Shown piece by piece: positions 16,369 through 24,264 of a stretch of DNA of 40,621 bases; positions within the stretch are counted from its first letter, which is position 1; each line of letters starts with the position of its first letter. Position numbers and translations under genes: made by a program. The notes under the pieces are model-generated. The model was given only the letters and a program-made list of their open reading frames with translations, made no database searches and had not been told where the DNA came from. This stretch comes from Acetobacter orientalis (GTDB lineage: Bacteria; Pseudomonadota; Alphaproteobacteria; Acetobacterales; Acetobacteraceae), in NCBI RefSeq assembly GCF_000963965.1, contig NZ_BAMX01000015.1, positions 1 to 40,621 on the forward strand, read 5' to 3'.

Positions 16369-18726
16369 TTAGTAACTAAAGTTTATGAAACCCCCAATCG
16401 TGCGGCGTGCATCAGGTGATGTGTAGTGCAGGTAGCCAGCAGAGCCGTAAAGCTGGTAACCGGTTGAGAAATACTGGTTAAACATATTGCGCACATACAG
16501 CCCAACTTGCAGCCGCTTGTTAAGGGGCAGTAAGCTAACACGCAGGTTTACAAGGCTGTAGGCTGGCACTTTTGAATAGTTGGGCTGGCCCGTTACTGTC
16601 CATGTTGTGCCGCGGTAGGCGTAGTCAAGGTGGGCCTGCACACCAAGGCTTGGGGTCAGGTCGTGGTGGTAATCGACATACGCATTGGCAGACCAAACGG
16701 GTGAGTTCGTAAGGCGCGTATTGGTGTAGCTTACCGTGGGTTTAGGCTGGTAGTCGGTAAAGTGGGCATCTGTAAAAGACACAGAGCCAGAAAAAGTTAG
16801 GTCAGGTATTGGTTTATACGCAACGTTTCCTTCAACACCCTGGCTCACCAGCCCGCCTGCGTTACCAATGGCGCTGGTCAAAATAGTGGTGCCATTACCC
16901 GCAGGCACTGGCGTTAGCACTGTTGCCTGAAAGTTCGTGAAATCTTCACGGAAAACATCCATATTCAAGCGTAGCTTGTGGTGCATCCATTCAGACTTCA
17001 GGCCAGCTTCGTAAGAGCGCACGGTTTCTTTGTGGTAGGGGTCATACACGTTACCCACAAAGGCAATACCCGCAGGCTTGTACCCGGTCGAAAACGTAAA
17101 ATACGCCATAACGTTAGGGTTAAAGTGGTATTCAGGCGAAATACGGCCAGAGAAATTCTGCCCGCTCATCTGCCCCCATGGGTAAACCGGGCCGCCTTTA
17201 GTGGCAACAAAGGTTGGGTTGTAGCCCGTAATGGCTTGAGCGTCAGAGTTAATAAAGCTCAAGCCCTGCGAATTCTTGTCGTGGGTGTAACGGCCACTAA
17301 TCGCAATATCAAAGTGTTTAGAGATATTAAATTTAAGCTGCCCAAACGCTGCCAAAGACTCGTTGCGCGATTGAAAGAGAGACGTATTGCCGCTCTGCCC
17401 AGTTGCGCCCGAGTTATTATAAAGGATAGGTGAGGGCTGCCCATTCACATAAAGCGGTGCCCCAGCCGTGCCCCACTGGTACTGGGTCTGGCGGGCATCT
17501 AGGCGGTTAAAGAAGCCCCCAACCAGCCACTCAACATGCTTCCCTTTTGGTGAAGAAAAGCGAATTTCATCACTAAACTTCTGGGTGCTCAGGTGGCCAT
17601 AGTTGTAGGGGTAGTAAGCATAAACATCCAGCGGCACTAAATCGACTGGGGTGTTATTGCCATAAGTAGAGCCACGCCACGCGCTAATAAAGTTCAGGTC
17701 GTTTTCACCCAACTTGGCATGAATTTTCAGCGCCGCCCCATATTCCTGAGATACAATGGTGCCGTACATGGGGTCTGCGGTATCGGCATTTTTGGGGCCG
17801 GGGTAAACACCTAAAGAATTCAGGGCAGATGTCACTTCTGGCGTCTGGCCGCCAACGGGGGTACGCACGCTGCTGTCCCAATGGTGGGCGTAGTCGCCTT
17901 GTAGGGTAATGTCTAAATTATCTGTTGGCTCAACGTAAAATTTGCCGCGTGTGCCATATTCATTGGTAGAGCCTACCAGTTTGTTCAGCACTACGTTGCG
18001 GCCAAAACCGTCTTGCGCGTTATCAAACCCAGAAATACGAAAAGCCGCTTTCTGGCCCAGTGGCACGTTAAGCGTTGCATTTAAAATGCGCTCGTTATGC
18101 TCACCATAGCTTGCACTACCGCGTGCTGTCAGCTTGTTTAAAACTGGCTTGCCGGTTGTTACCGCAATCACGCCAGAGGTCGAGTTCATACCAAACAGCG
18201 TGCCCTGTGGGCCCATCAAAATATCAACGTTATTGATATCCACCATACCAATCATGCCGTTGGCGCGCTGTGCGTCCATCACAACGTCATCGACCACCAC
18301 GCTCACAGACTTGGCGTTAGAGAAGTCAAAAGACTCACTCCCCACACCACGGATCTGAAAAGCAGCCCCCTGTGTGGGGTCATACTGCACGCCCGGTGCT
18401 AAATATTGTAGGTCGGTCAGGGCCGTATAACCAGCATTGGCAAGAGTTTTACCATCAATATGCTGGATAGAAAGCGGTACGCTCTGGCTGTTTTCAGCAC
18501 GGCGCTGCGCACTTACGACAACAGATTCAAGGCCAGCACTTTCGGCCTTTTTGTTTTCAACTGCTTTTGCATCTGCCTTACTGGCACGCAGCACCTTGGC
18601 TTTCTTGGCAGCCTTTTTGGTGTGCGGCGTTTGTTCAGCAGGGGCAGTGCTTGGGGTTTGTGCCCATGCCGTATAAGGCAAGGCAATGCCACAGCATAAA
18701 AAAAGTTTAAAAAACGTGTTTTTCAT
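16369..18726 (-). CDS. Second TonB-dependent outer-membrane receptor, inside the phage region
   Basis: 785 residues from the ATG at 18726, which begins a clean signal peptide ending at Ala-Trp-Ala; an ATG at 18747 would add seven residues. A Lys/Ala-rich linker precedes the plug domain (Glu-Ser-Val-Val-Val-Ser-Ala-Gln-Arg-Arg TonB-box-like segment near 65, VDILMGPQGTLFGMNSTSGV near 175). The barrel contains the Thr-Gly-Tyr-Lys-Pro-Ala-Gly segment typical of siderophore and related receptors and ends in Phe-Ile-Asn-Phe-Ser-Tyr. The ligand is unknown. It diverges from the phosphodiesterase gene, and an AGAATGATTCT site, weakly Fur-box-like, lies upstream. It lies opposite to the phage genes on both sides. 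Confidence 0.9.
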   Translation of the reverse strand: MKNTFFKLFLCCGIALPYTAWAQTPSTAPAEQTPHTKKAAKKAKVLRASKADAKAVENKKAESAGLESVVVSAQRRAENSQSVPLSIQHIDGKTLANAGYTALTDLQYLAPGVQYDPTQGAAFQIRGVGSESFDFSNAKSVSVVVDDVVMDAQRANGMIGMVDINNVDILMGPQGTLFGMNSTSGVIAVTTGKPVLNKLTARGSASYGEHNERILNATLNVPLGQKAAFRISGFDNAQDGFGRNVVLNKLVGSTNEYGTRGKFYVEPTDNLDITLQGDYAHHWDSSVRTPVGGQTPEVTSALNSLGVYPGPKNADTADPMYGTIVSQEYGAALKIHAKLGENDLNFISAWRGSTYGNNTPVDLVPLDVYAYYPYNYGHLSTQKFSDEIRFSSPKGKHVEWLVGGFFNRLDARQTQYQWGTAGAPLYVNGQPSPILYNNSGATGQSGNTSLFQSRNESLAAFGQLKFNISKHFDIAISGRYTHDKNSQGLSFINSDAQAITGYNPTFVATKGGPVYPWGQMSGQNFSGRISPEYHFNPNVMAYFTFSTGYKPAGIAFVGNVYDPYHKETVRSYEAGLKSEWMHHKLRLNMDVFREDFTNFQATVLTPVPAGNGTTILTSAIGNAGGLVSQGVEGNVAYKPIPDLTFSGSVSFTDAHFTDYQPKPTVSYTNTRLTNSPVWSANAYVDYHHDLTPSLGVQAHLDYAYRGTTWTVTGQPNYSKVPAYSLVNLRVSLLPLNKRLQVGLYVRNMFNQYFSTGYQLYGSAGYLHYTSPDARRTIGGFINFSY

Positions 18727-18859
18727 TAACCTGATTTTCCAACTCATGCGTGGCGTTGCCCATGCCTAAGCACCGTTTGAAAGAGTCTGGGTAAACGGCT
18801 GCTCAGCCAAGGGCAGTGCAAGATGCGCATGGCACTACACAAAAAAATGTATGAGTAAA

Positions 18860-18870
18860 AGAATGATTCT
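18860..18870. promoter_or_regulatory. Weak Fur-box-like inverted repeat
   Basis: AGAATGATTCT is a short 5-1-5 inverted repeat followed by CGC, about 135 bases upstream of the receptor start. It resembles part of a Fur box, which would fit iron control of a TonB receptor, but it is short and unsupported by a second copy. Confidence 0.3.
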
Positions 18871-18929
18871 CGCACCGTAATATAAGTTTAATATGACTAC
18901 AGTTCATTTAATTACAAATAATAAATAAG

Positions 18930-18944
18930 TATTTACAGTAAATA
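18930..18944. promoter_or_regulatory. AT-rich 15-bp palindrome in the divergent promoter region
   Basis: TATTTACAGTAAATA is a perfect 7-1-7 inverted repeat in the AT-rich stretch between the second TonB receptor and the phosphodiesterase gene. It could be a regulator site; such palindromes also arise by chance in AT-rich DNA. Confidence 0.3.
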
Positions 18945-19176
18945 ACTCGGCAAGAATATACGATTAAATAGCGTGAAAATGGGGTTTGTAAAGTCTCAAG
19001 ATGTTAACGTTTTATGTATAAATAAAACTTTAGCCATAAAGAGCGTAACGCAGCATTTTAAACGCCTTTCCCATGACAAAAATATGACAACGGCACTCCT
19101 GCGTTTCATTTCTTGTAAAATATTTCTATTTCTTTGCACACACTCGCACTTTGCTTTCTTAAATTCGGACACCGTC

Positions 19177-20349
19177 ATGAAAACAGCGTTCTGCGCCTTA
19201 CCCGCTTTGGGCACCCTGCTTGCCGTGCTCACCCCCCACACCAGCTTTGCGGCTGATGAACAGGTTAAAATGAATCAGGTGCAGGTTATTGGCACCCACA
19301 ACAGCTACCGGCGCAGCATTGCCCCTAGCACGCTGGAATGGCTTAAAAAGCAGTCGCCCAAAATGGCAGAGGCGCTAGACTACCAGCACGGCACCATTCC
19401 CGCCCAGCTTGATGGCGGCGTACGCCAGCTCGAAATTGATATTTATGCAGACAGCACCGGCAAACGCTATGCTCACCCCAAAGGGGCTGCATGGCAGCAA
19501 AAAGCTGGCCTAACCCCAGACCAAAACCTAAGCGATATTGCAGAAAACCAAGGCACAGACTTTAAGGTTATGCATATTGTTGATATAGACCAACGCTCAA
19601 GCTGCGAACCGTTGCGTAACTGCCTTATGGTTATTAAAGCGTGGTCAGATGCACACCCCAACCATTTGCCACTTTATATAGATATTGAAACCAAGCAGGA
19701 CGTACCGCTCAAAAACGGGGCTTTCACAAAGCCAGAGCAGTTTACCCCCGCCACTTACGATAAGCTGGATGCAGAACTGCTTTCCGTTTTCGGGCGCGAT
19801 CGTATTCTAACCCCAGATGATGTGCGCGGCACCTACCCAACCCTAAACGAGGCCATTCGTAAACGTGGCTGGCCCACGCTGGCGTATGGTCGCGGTAAAG
19901 TGGTGTTCACCTTCGACCGCCCGCACGACACAGCACGCTACCTAACCGGGCACCCCTCGTTGCGTGGCCGCGTTGTCTTTACCAACGGCCGCCCCGGAGA
20001 CCCAGACGCAGCTTATACAGAAGCCAATGAAGGCTTTGTTGGCATGGCAGGCAATGGCAGCGCAGAGGTCAATAACGCCGCTGCCCTGCACCAAATTCAA
20101 GACCTGGTAAAACAGGGCTATCTGGTCAGAACCCGCTCAGATGCCAATACCGTAGAAGCCAGACAAAACGACACGGCCCGCCGCGATGTCGCGTTCCAGT
20201 CTGGTGCACAAATTATCAGCACAGACTACCCCTCGTTTGAGCCTGCGCCATGGCATAACTTTACGGTGGCCTTCCCCGGTGGCGTTATTGCCCGTTGTAA
20301 CCCGGTAACAGCCCCCGCAACCTGCACCGCAGCAGATGTTGCTGAATAA
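19177..20349 (+). CDS. Secreted Ca2+-dependent phosphoinositide phospholipase C-like phosphodiesterase
   Basis: 390 residues from the ATG at 19177, which begins a signal peptide ending near Ser-Phe-Ala-Ala; the frame is open upstream but that part is AT-rich and not coding-like. The PLC-like TIM-barrel phosphodiesterase motifs are Val-Ile-Gly-Thr-His-Asn-Ser-Tyr (first catalytic His), Gly-Gly-Val-Arg-Gln-Leu-Glu-Ile-Asp (Ca2+ ligands), the His of His-Ile-Val-Asp, and Leu-Tyr-Ile-Asp-Ile-Glu-Thr-Lys. A late Ile-Ser-Thr-Asp-Tyr-Pro segment closes the barrel. Family members hydrolyse phosphoinositides or glycerophospho-esters. The true substrate here is unknown; phosphate or inositol scavenging is plausible. 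It diverges from the TonB receptor and may share control with it. Confidence 0.85.
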   Translation: MKTAFCALPALGTLLAVLTPHTSFAADEQVKMNQVQVIGTHNSYRRSIAPSTLEWLKKQSPKMAEALDYQHGTIPAQLDGGVRQLEIDIYADSTGKRYAHPKGAAWQQKAGLTPDQNLSDIAENQGTDFKVMHIVDIDQRSSCEPLRNCLMVIKAWSDAHPNHLPLYIDIETKQDVPLKNGAFTKPEQFTPATYDKLDAELLSVFGRDRILTPDDVRGTYPTLNEAIRKRGWPTLAYGRGKVVFTFDRPHDTARYLTGHPSLRGRVVFTNGRPGDPDAAYTEANEGFVGMAGNGSAEVNNAAALHQIQDLVKQGYLVRTRSDANTVEARQNDTARRDVAFQSGAQIISTDYPSFEPAPWHNFTVAFPGGVIARCNPVTAPATCTAADVAE

Positions 20350-20374
20350 AAAAGTGCTTTTTTAAAAAACGGGT

Positions 20375-20405
20375 GTGGCGCTCTCTCTTAAATAAAGAGT
20401 GCCAC
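20375..20405. terminator. Hairpin between convergent phosphodiesterase and dehydrogenase-family genes
   Basis: A ten-pair stem with one G-T pair (20375-20384 with 20396-20405) follows the phosphodiesterase stop. On the minus strand it is followed, after five bases, by six T. Probably a bidirectional terminator together with the hairpin at 20419-20436. Confidence 0.55.
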
Positions 20406-20418
20406 GTTACCCAGCGTT

Positions 20419-20436
20419 GCTGGCAAAAATGCCAGC
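20419..20436. terminator. Second hairpin between the same convergent genes
   Basis: GCTGGC and GCCAGC pair perfectly around a six-base A-rich loop. There is no T run, so its role is inferred from its position between two converging stops. Confidence 0.4.
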
Positions 20437-20459
20437 TTGCCCAGCCGGGCTTGCGGTCG

Positions 20460-21809
20460 TTATTGGGCCTGTTTTTCGTCTTTGGCAGCGGTAATGCGCC
20501 ATATAATATTCCCAATATCATCAGCCACTAAAAGCGCACCAGAGCCATCAAGGGCCAGGCCCATAGGGCGGCCGCGTAGCTGGGTGTCTTCCGGGTTTAA
20601 AAAACCTGTCATAACATCTTGGGGTTTTCCGTAAGGTTTGCCATTTTTAAACGGAATATACACAATTTTATACCCGTGCTTGGGCCTGTGCGCCCAGCTA
20701 CCCCGCTCAGAAACAAACAGGCCATGCCGCCATGTTTCTGGTAAATTGCTTTCATAAGAAAAAACTAACGCGGCGGCCCCGGTGTAACTCCCTAATTTAT
20801 AGTCATGGGTTTGTGCGGTAAGGGTCAGTGTTGCCCAACCTGATACAATGCGCCTACTCACGGGTATATCATTGGCGGGCAGGGTAGGTAGCCACGGCAT
20901 GTTTTGCACTAAAGATGTTATATAATCATTATCTTTATGAGAATAGGGTGTTCTAAAATCATTTAAAACAACCCATAACAGGGCTGTCTGGGGGTCTTGC
21001 GCCATACCCATAACACTTGGCAAATCTGTGCTAAACAGGCTTAGGTCTTGCGTGCGTAAGTCTAGGCGCATAATGGTGCCGCCCTTTTTAAGCAGGCTTT
21101 CAAGCTGGCCCTGTTTTTTGGTTGTTTTATCTAACGTAACATATAAAAAGTGGCCGTCTTGGCTTGGTAAAATATTTTTTGCCCAGTTATGACCATAAAG
21201 CGGCAAGTTTACAATATGCGTCCCTTGCGAGGTTATTTGCGTCTGGCCAGCCTCGTAGGGGTAGCGGGTAATGGCATCGGCCGTGGCAACGTAAAAATTA
21301 TTGCCAATCAAAGCCATACCAAAAGGCAAATACATATTGCATAAAAAAGGAGTTTTTAGGTCTGCAAGGCCTGCGCCTGTACTATCGCGTAGTAATATAA
21401 TACGGTTAGCACTATATTGCCCTTCTGTAGCACTTTGCACACGCTCGGCAAGGCGGTGTGTTGGGTCTAGGGTCTGGGCATCTGGGCTGCCGGTTTCTGC
21501 TACTAAAACATCGCCATTCGGTAAAGTATAAAGCCAGCGCGGCCTATTTAAGCCTGCGGCATAAACACTTACCGTCAAGCCTGCTGCAACACGGGGCAAC
21601 TCCCCCGGTAGCCAAGGGGTTAGGCGGGCAATATTTCTGGCTGGTTCTAAAAACCCTTGTGCTGTGGCCTTGTGGGTAAAATGCACTGTCTCCCGTGTAA
21701 AAAATTTTGTAAAAGAGCGTTTATAAAGCAGGGGCATTCCGTAAAGGTTGCCTATAACCATCATAAGCGCAGAGCTTATGCTTAGCCAAAACCACCCCAC
21801 GTATCTCAT
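20460..21809 (-). CDS. Sorbosone dehydrogenase-family (PQQ sugar-dehydrogenase fold) membrane-anchored protein
   Basis: 449 residues. An N-terminal hydrophobic segment (about 5-25) is an uncleaved anchor or signal, placing the rest in the periplasm. From about residue 70 the protein follows the six-bladed propeller of the L-sorbosone / soluble glucose dehydrogenase family: Leu-Asn-Arg-Pro-Arg-Trp-Leu, Asn-Gly-Asp-Val-Leu-Val-Ala-Glu-Thr, Leu-Pro-Phe-Gly-Met-Ala, Phe-Val-Ser-Glu-Arg-Gly-Ser-Trp and Gly-Arg-Pro-Met-Gly-Leu-Ala near the end. Such enzymes oxidise sugars or sugar aldehydes with PQQ. PQQ ligands cannot be confirmed by eye. Base composition looks more AT-rich than its neighbours, which may point to separate acquisition. 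A perfect palindrome sits just upstream of its start. Confidence 0.85.
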   Translation of the reverse strand: MRYVGWFWLSISSALMMVIGNLYGMPLLYKRSFTKFFTRETVHFTHKATAQGFLEPARNIARLTPWLPGELPRVAAGLTVSVYAAGLNRPRWLYTLPNGDVLVAETGSPDAQTLDPTHRLAERVQSATEGQYSANRIILLRDSTGAGLADLKTPFLCNMYLPFGMALIGNNFYVATADAITRYPYEAGQTQITSQGTHIVNLPLYGHNWAKNILPSQDGHFLYVTLDKTTKKQGQLESLLKKGGTIMRLDLRTQDLSLFSTDLPSVMGMAQDPQTALLWVVLNDFRTPYSHKDNDYITSLVQNMPWLPTLPANDIPVSRRIVSGWATLTLTAQTHDYKLGSYTGAAALVFSYESNLPETWRHGLFVSERGSWAHRPKHGYKIVYIPFKNGKPYGKPQDVMTGFLNPEDTQLRGRPMGLALDGSGALLVADDIGNIIWRITAAKDEKQAQ

Positions 21810-21832
21810 GGTGTGTGTCCTTCGTACCAGAT

Positions 21833-21853
21833 AAAGTGGTGTTGCACCACTTT
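21833..21853. promoter_or_regulatory. Perfect inverted repeat just upstream of the sorbosone-dehydrogenase-family gene
   Basis: AAAGTGGTG (21833-21841) and CACCACTTT (21845-21853) form nine-base perfect arms around TTG, 24 bases before the start codon at 21809. It could be an operator or a hairpin in the leader RNA. Confidence 0.45.
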
Positions 21854-22301
21854 CATAAAAACATCAAAACATAACACAGGCTGTTCTTACTTACCGTTTT
21901 AAAAATGGCAAGATGCCGCCTGCGGGCGTTTGTGCCGTATGGTATGGCTGCGGGAGCATTTTGGTTAAGGGCTATGTGGCCTTATGCCCATAGGGTACAG
22001 GGCGTGCGGCGTTACTGAAAAAGAGTGCCATAACAACGCCATCTTTTTCAATAACGCCATAGTGGCGCCCTTTAGGGGCCAGCTTTGCTTTTTATAGAAA
22101 CGCCCTCTTGGGTGGGGCTTGAAGGCACCATAGCATATATAGATTAAATATATTTCACTTATTCGTTATTTCTTTTAGTTTTTGTTTAACATTTTTGTGT
22201 GCAAACGCTTTGCCAGCGCGCGTGGTCAGCTCTATCCCTTAGGCATCATCACAAAAAAGCCGCCCAGAGCGCCTTAGGGGTTCAGGCTGCGGGTTTTCCT
22301 T
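21854..22301. other. Intergenic region upstream of the terminase genes
   Basis: Contains the possible small frameshifted frame (21972-22131), a short CGCCA-TAG-TGGCG inverted repeat at 22055-22067, and an AT-rich stretch at about 22128-22200 that could hold a promoter for the late phage genes. I see no intact gene. Confidence 0.4.
21972..22131 (-). pseudogene. Possible frameshifted remnant of a small protein
   Basis: On the minus strand an 18-codon frame from the ATG at 22131 ends at a TAA. The neighbouring frame continues for about 37 codons to a TAG at 21972-21974, with a protein-like reading (Gly-Arg-His-Tyr-Gly-Val-Ile-Glu-Lys-Asp-Gly-Val-Val). Joined by one frameshift they would make a protein of about 54 residues. 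There is no ribosome-binding site, so this may be chance. Confidence 0.2.
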
Positions 22302-22318
22302 TTTAACCAGTGGTTAAA
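22302..22318. promoter_or_regulatory. Perfect 17-bp palindrome at the start of the packaging genes
   Basis: TTTAACCAGTGGTTAAA has eight-base perfect arms around one base and lies 10 bases before the ATG at 22328, overlapping an alternative GTG start at 22310. It could be an operator for the packaging genes or a hairpin that controls translation. Confidence 0.45.
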
Positions 22319-22327
22319 CAACGCTTT

Positions 22328-22609
22328 ATGCCTTCTTTACCCAAACCTGTGGCAACGCCCGCCCGGCGGCCCCGCACGCGCAAAACGGCTGCGCCTATTA
22401 CCCCGTTGGCCATTTTTACCCGCATTATGCAAGGCGATGAAACCATAACAGACCGCCAGTTTGATGCCGCAAAGGTGGCCGCCCCCTACATGCACCCCAA
22501 ACTTTCTGGCCTGCCCTTAGCGGCCAGCCCCCGCAAAGCGCTGGAAGACTATTCAGATGAAGAACTTGCAGCCCTTGCACAGGCAGGCCAGCCAGACAGC
22601 ACAGAATGA
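22328..22609 (+). CDS. Terminase small subunit-like protein
   Basis: 93 residues from the ATG at 22328; a GTG at 22310 would add six. A basic Pro/Arg N-terminus is followed by Thr-Pro-Leu-Ala-Ile-Phe...Asp-Arg-Gln-Phe-Asp-Ala-Ala-Lys-Val-Ala-Ala-Pro-Tyr-Met-His-Pro-Lys-Leu-Ser, a pattern seen in small proteins just before TerL in alphaproteobacterial phages. In tailed phages TerS recognises packaging sites and forms a ring. The gene overlaps the TerL start by about 53 bases, so translation is coupled. No strong ribosome-binding site is visible, and a palindrome lies just upstream. Confidence 0.7.
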   Translation: MPSLPKPVATPARRPRTRKTAAPITPLAIFTRIMQGDETITDRQFDAAKVAAPYMHPKLSGLPLAASPRKALEDYSDEELAALAQAGQPDSTE

Positions 22610-24155
22610 GTTAGCAACCCGCAAACAGGCCCGCACCAGTTTGCTTGGCTTTACGCGCTACACCATGCCAGACTACCGCTGCGGCCCCCACCACACCTTG
22701 TTGTGCCAAAAGCTAGAGGCCGTAGCGCAGGGCCATATTACCCGGCTTATGGTTTTTATGCCGCCCCGCCACGGTAAGTCAGAACTGGTGAGCAGGCGCT
22801 TTCCCGCATGGTATCTGGGCCAGCACCCCACGCGGCAGGTTATTGCGGCGTCCTACGGTGCTACTTTGGCGCAAGATTTTGGGCGCTCGGTGCGTAACCT
22901 TGTTACCACCCAGCCTTTCCAAGCCTTGTTTCCCGGCGTTAAATTGGCCCCCGATAGTGCCGCCAAAGATGTCTGGCACACGGCCCAAGGTGGCAGCTAC
23001 ACAGCCGCGGGTGTTGGCGGTGGCCTTACTGGTAAAGGGGCCCATCTCGCCATTATAGATGACCCCATAAAAGACCGGCAAGAGGCCGAAAGCCCGGCCC
23101 GGCGCCTAGCCGTATGGGCTTGGTACCGTGCTGTGCTGCGCACCCGCCTTATGCCCGGCGGGGCCATTGTGCTGGTCATGACCCGCTGGTCACCCGATGA
23201 CCTCGCAGGCCGCCTTCTGGCCGACATGCAAAACGCTACGGGCGAGGCATGGCATACCCTCAGCCTGCCCGCCGTGGCAGAGGCCTCACCCAGCCCCCAA
23301 CCCAGTCTTCCACCGGCACAGCCTCTTAACGTGCCAAACGGGCCTGCCATTCCCGCTACCCGCTTTGTCCCAACCAGCCCTGCCGCCTCACAGCAACACT
23401 CTCTCCAACCCCATGGGCAAGCCGGCCAAGTCCCCTTGCCAAGCCTCTTGTCAGACCCCTTAGGCCGTGCCCCCGGCACCCCATTATGGCCAGCGGCGTT
23501 CTCAGCGCAGGAGCTTGAGCGTATTCGCTTGGCTGTGGGCCCAAGGGAGTGGAGCGCTCTTTACCAGCAGCACCCTGTCCCGGCTGAGGGCACGCTGTTC
23601 AAAACAGCGCTCATAAACGTGCAAGACGCCCTGCCTGCCAGCCAACATACCGTGCGCCGGTGGGACTTAGCCGCAACAACCCGCAGCACAGCAGACTGGA
23701 CAGTAGGCGTTAAAATGGCCCGCCTGCCAGATGGCCGCTTTGCCGTGCTCGACATAGCCCGCCTCCGCGCAGACCCAGCACAGGTTGAGGCCGCCCTTCT
23801 GGCCACCGCCGCGCAAGATGGCCCCCAAACCGGCATTATTCTCCCCCAAGACCCCGGGCAGGCCGGGGTTGCACAAGCCCGCTACCTTACCGGGCGGCTG
23901 GCTGGGTATAAGGTGCATACCGTGCGCGAAAGCGGCAGCAAAGCCACACGGGCCAGCCCGTTTGCGTCACAGGTTAATGCGGGCAATGTGGTGCTACTGC
24001 GTGCGCCGTGGGTGCCTGCGTTTTTAGAAGAACTCGCAGCCTTCCCAACCGCCACGCATGATGACCAAGTCGATGCCGCAGCCGGTGCGTTTACCGCACT
24101 GGCTGAAACAACGCCGCTGCCCCGCTTTGGCCCAGCCTTTCTGGCGCGTATTTAA
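22557..24155 (+). CDS. terL: Phage terminase large subunit
   Basis: 532 residues. The ATPase domain has Walker A at about residues 69-76 (PPRHGKSE), Walker B at 164-169 (LAIIDD) and a Thr-Arg-Trp coupling motif near 209. A Pro/Ser/Gln-rich stretch at about 241-305 separates it from the RNase H-like nuclease domain, whose likely metal-binding acids are Asp370 (RRWDLAAT), Asp432 (QDPGQAG) and Asp503 (HDDQVDA). TerL drives DNA into the prohead and cuts the concatemer. All motifs appear intact, so the enzyme may still work. The start overlaps the TerS-like gene. In most phages the portal gene would follow directly; here about 2.6 kb of bacterial genes intervene. Confidence 0.95.
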   Translation: MKNLQPLHRQASQTAQNELATRKQARTSLLGFTRYTMPDYRCGPHHTLLCQKLEAVAQGHITRLMVFMPPRHGKSELVSRRFPAWYLGQHPTRQVIAASYGATLAQDFGRSVRNLVTTQPFQALFPGVKLAPDSAAKDVWHTAQGGSYTAAGVGGGLTGKGAHLAIIDDPIKDRQEAESPARRLAVWAWYRAVLRTRLMPGGAIVLVMTRWSPDDLAGRLLADMQNATGEAWHTLSLPAVAEASPSPQPSLPPAQPLNVPNGPAIPATRFVPTSPAASQQHSLQPHGQAGQVPLPSLLSDPLGRAPGTPLWPAAFSAQELERIRLAVGPREWSALYQQHPVPAEGTLFKTALINVQDALPASQHTVRRWDLAATTRSTADWTVGVKMARLPDGRFAVLDIARLRADPAQVEAALLATAAQDGPQTGIILPQDPGQAGVAQARYLTGRLAGYKVHTVRESGSKATRASPFASQVNAGNVVLLRAPWVPAFLEELAAFPTATHDDQVDAAAGAFTALAETTPLPRFGPAFLARI

Positions 24156-24202
24156 CCGCACCCAAGCACCCGGGCGGGGGCACACAGCCGCCCACACGCA
24201 CC

Positions 24203-24238
24203 GGGCACATACTGCACAAACAGTGCGGTGCGCCCTTT
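24203..24238 (+). terminator. Imperfect hairpin with T run after TerL
   Basis: GGGC...GCCC with an inner ACTG/CAGT stem is followed by TTTT, between the TerL stop (24155) and the convergent trhO stop (24265). The stem has bulges, so this is a moderate call. Confidence 0.4.
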
Positions 24239-24264
24239 TGCGTAGGTGGGGTGGCCTTAACCGC

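Noticed and set aside
16367..16381. Hairpin CTTTAG-TAA-CTAAAG at the end of the second TonB receptor gene
   Set aside because: Short, AT-rich, overlapping the stop codon and without a T run. Not strong enough to call a terminator.
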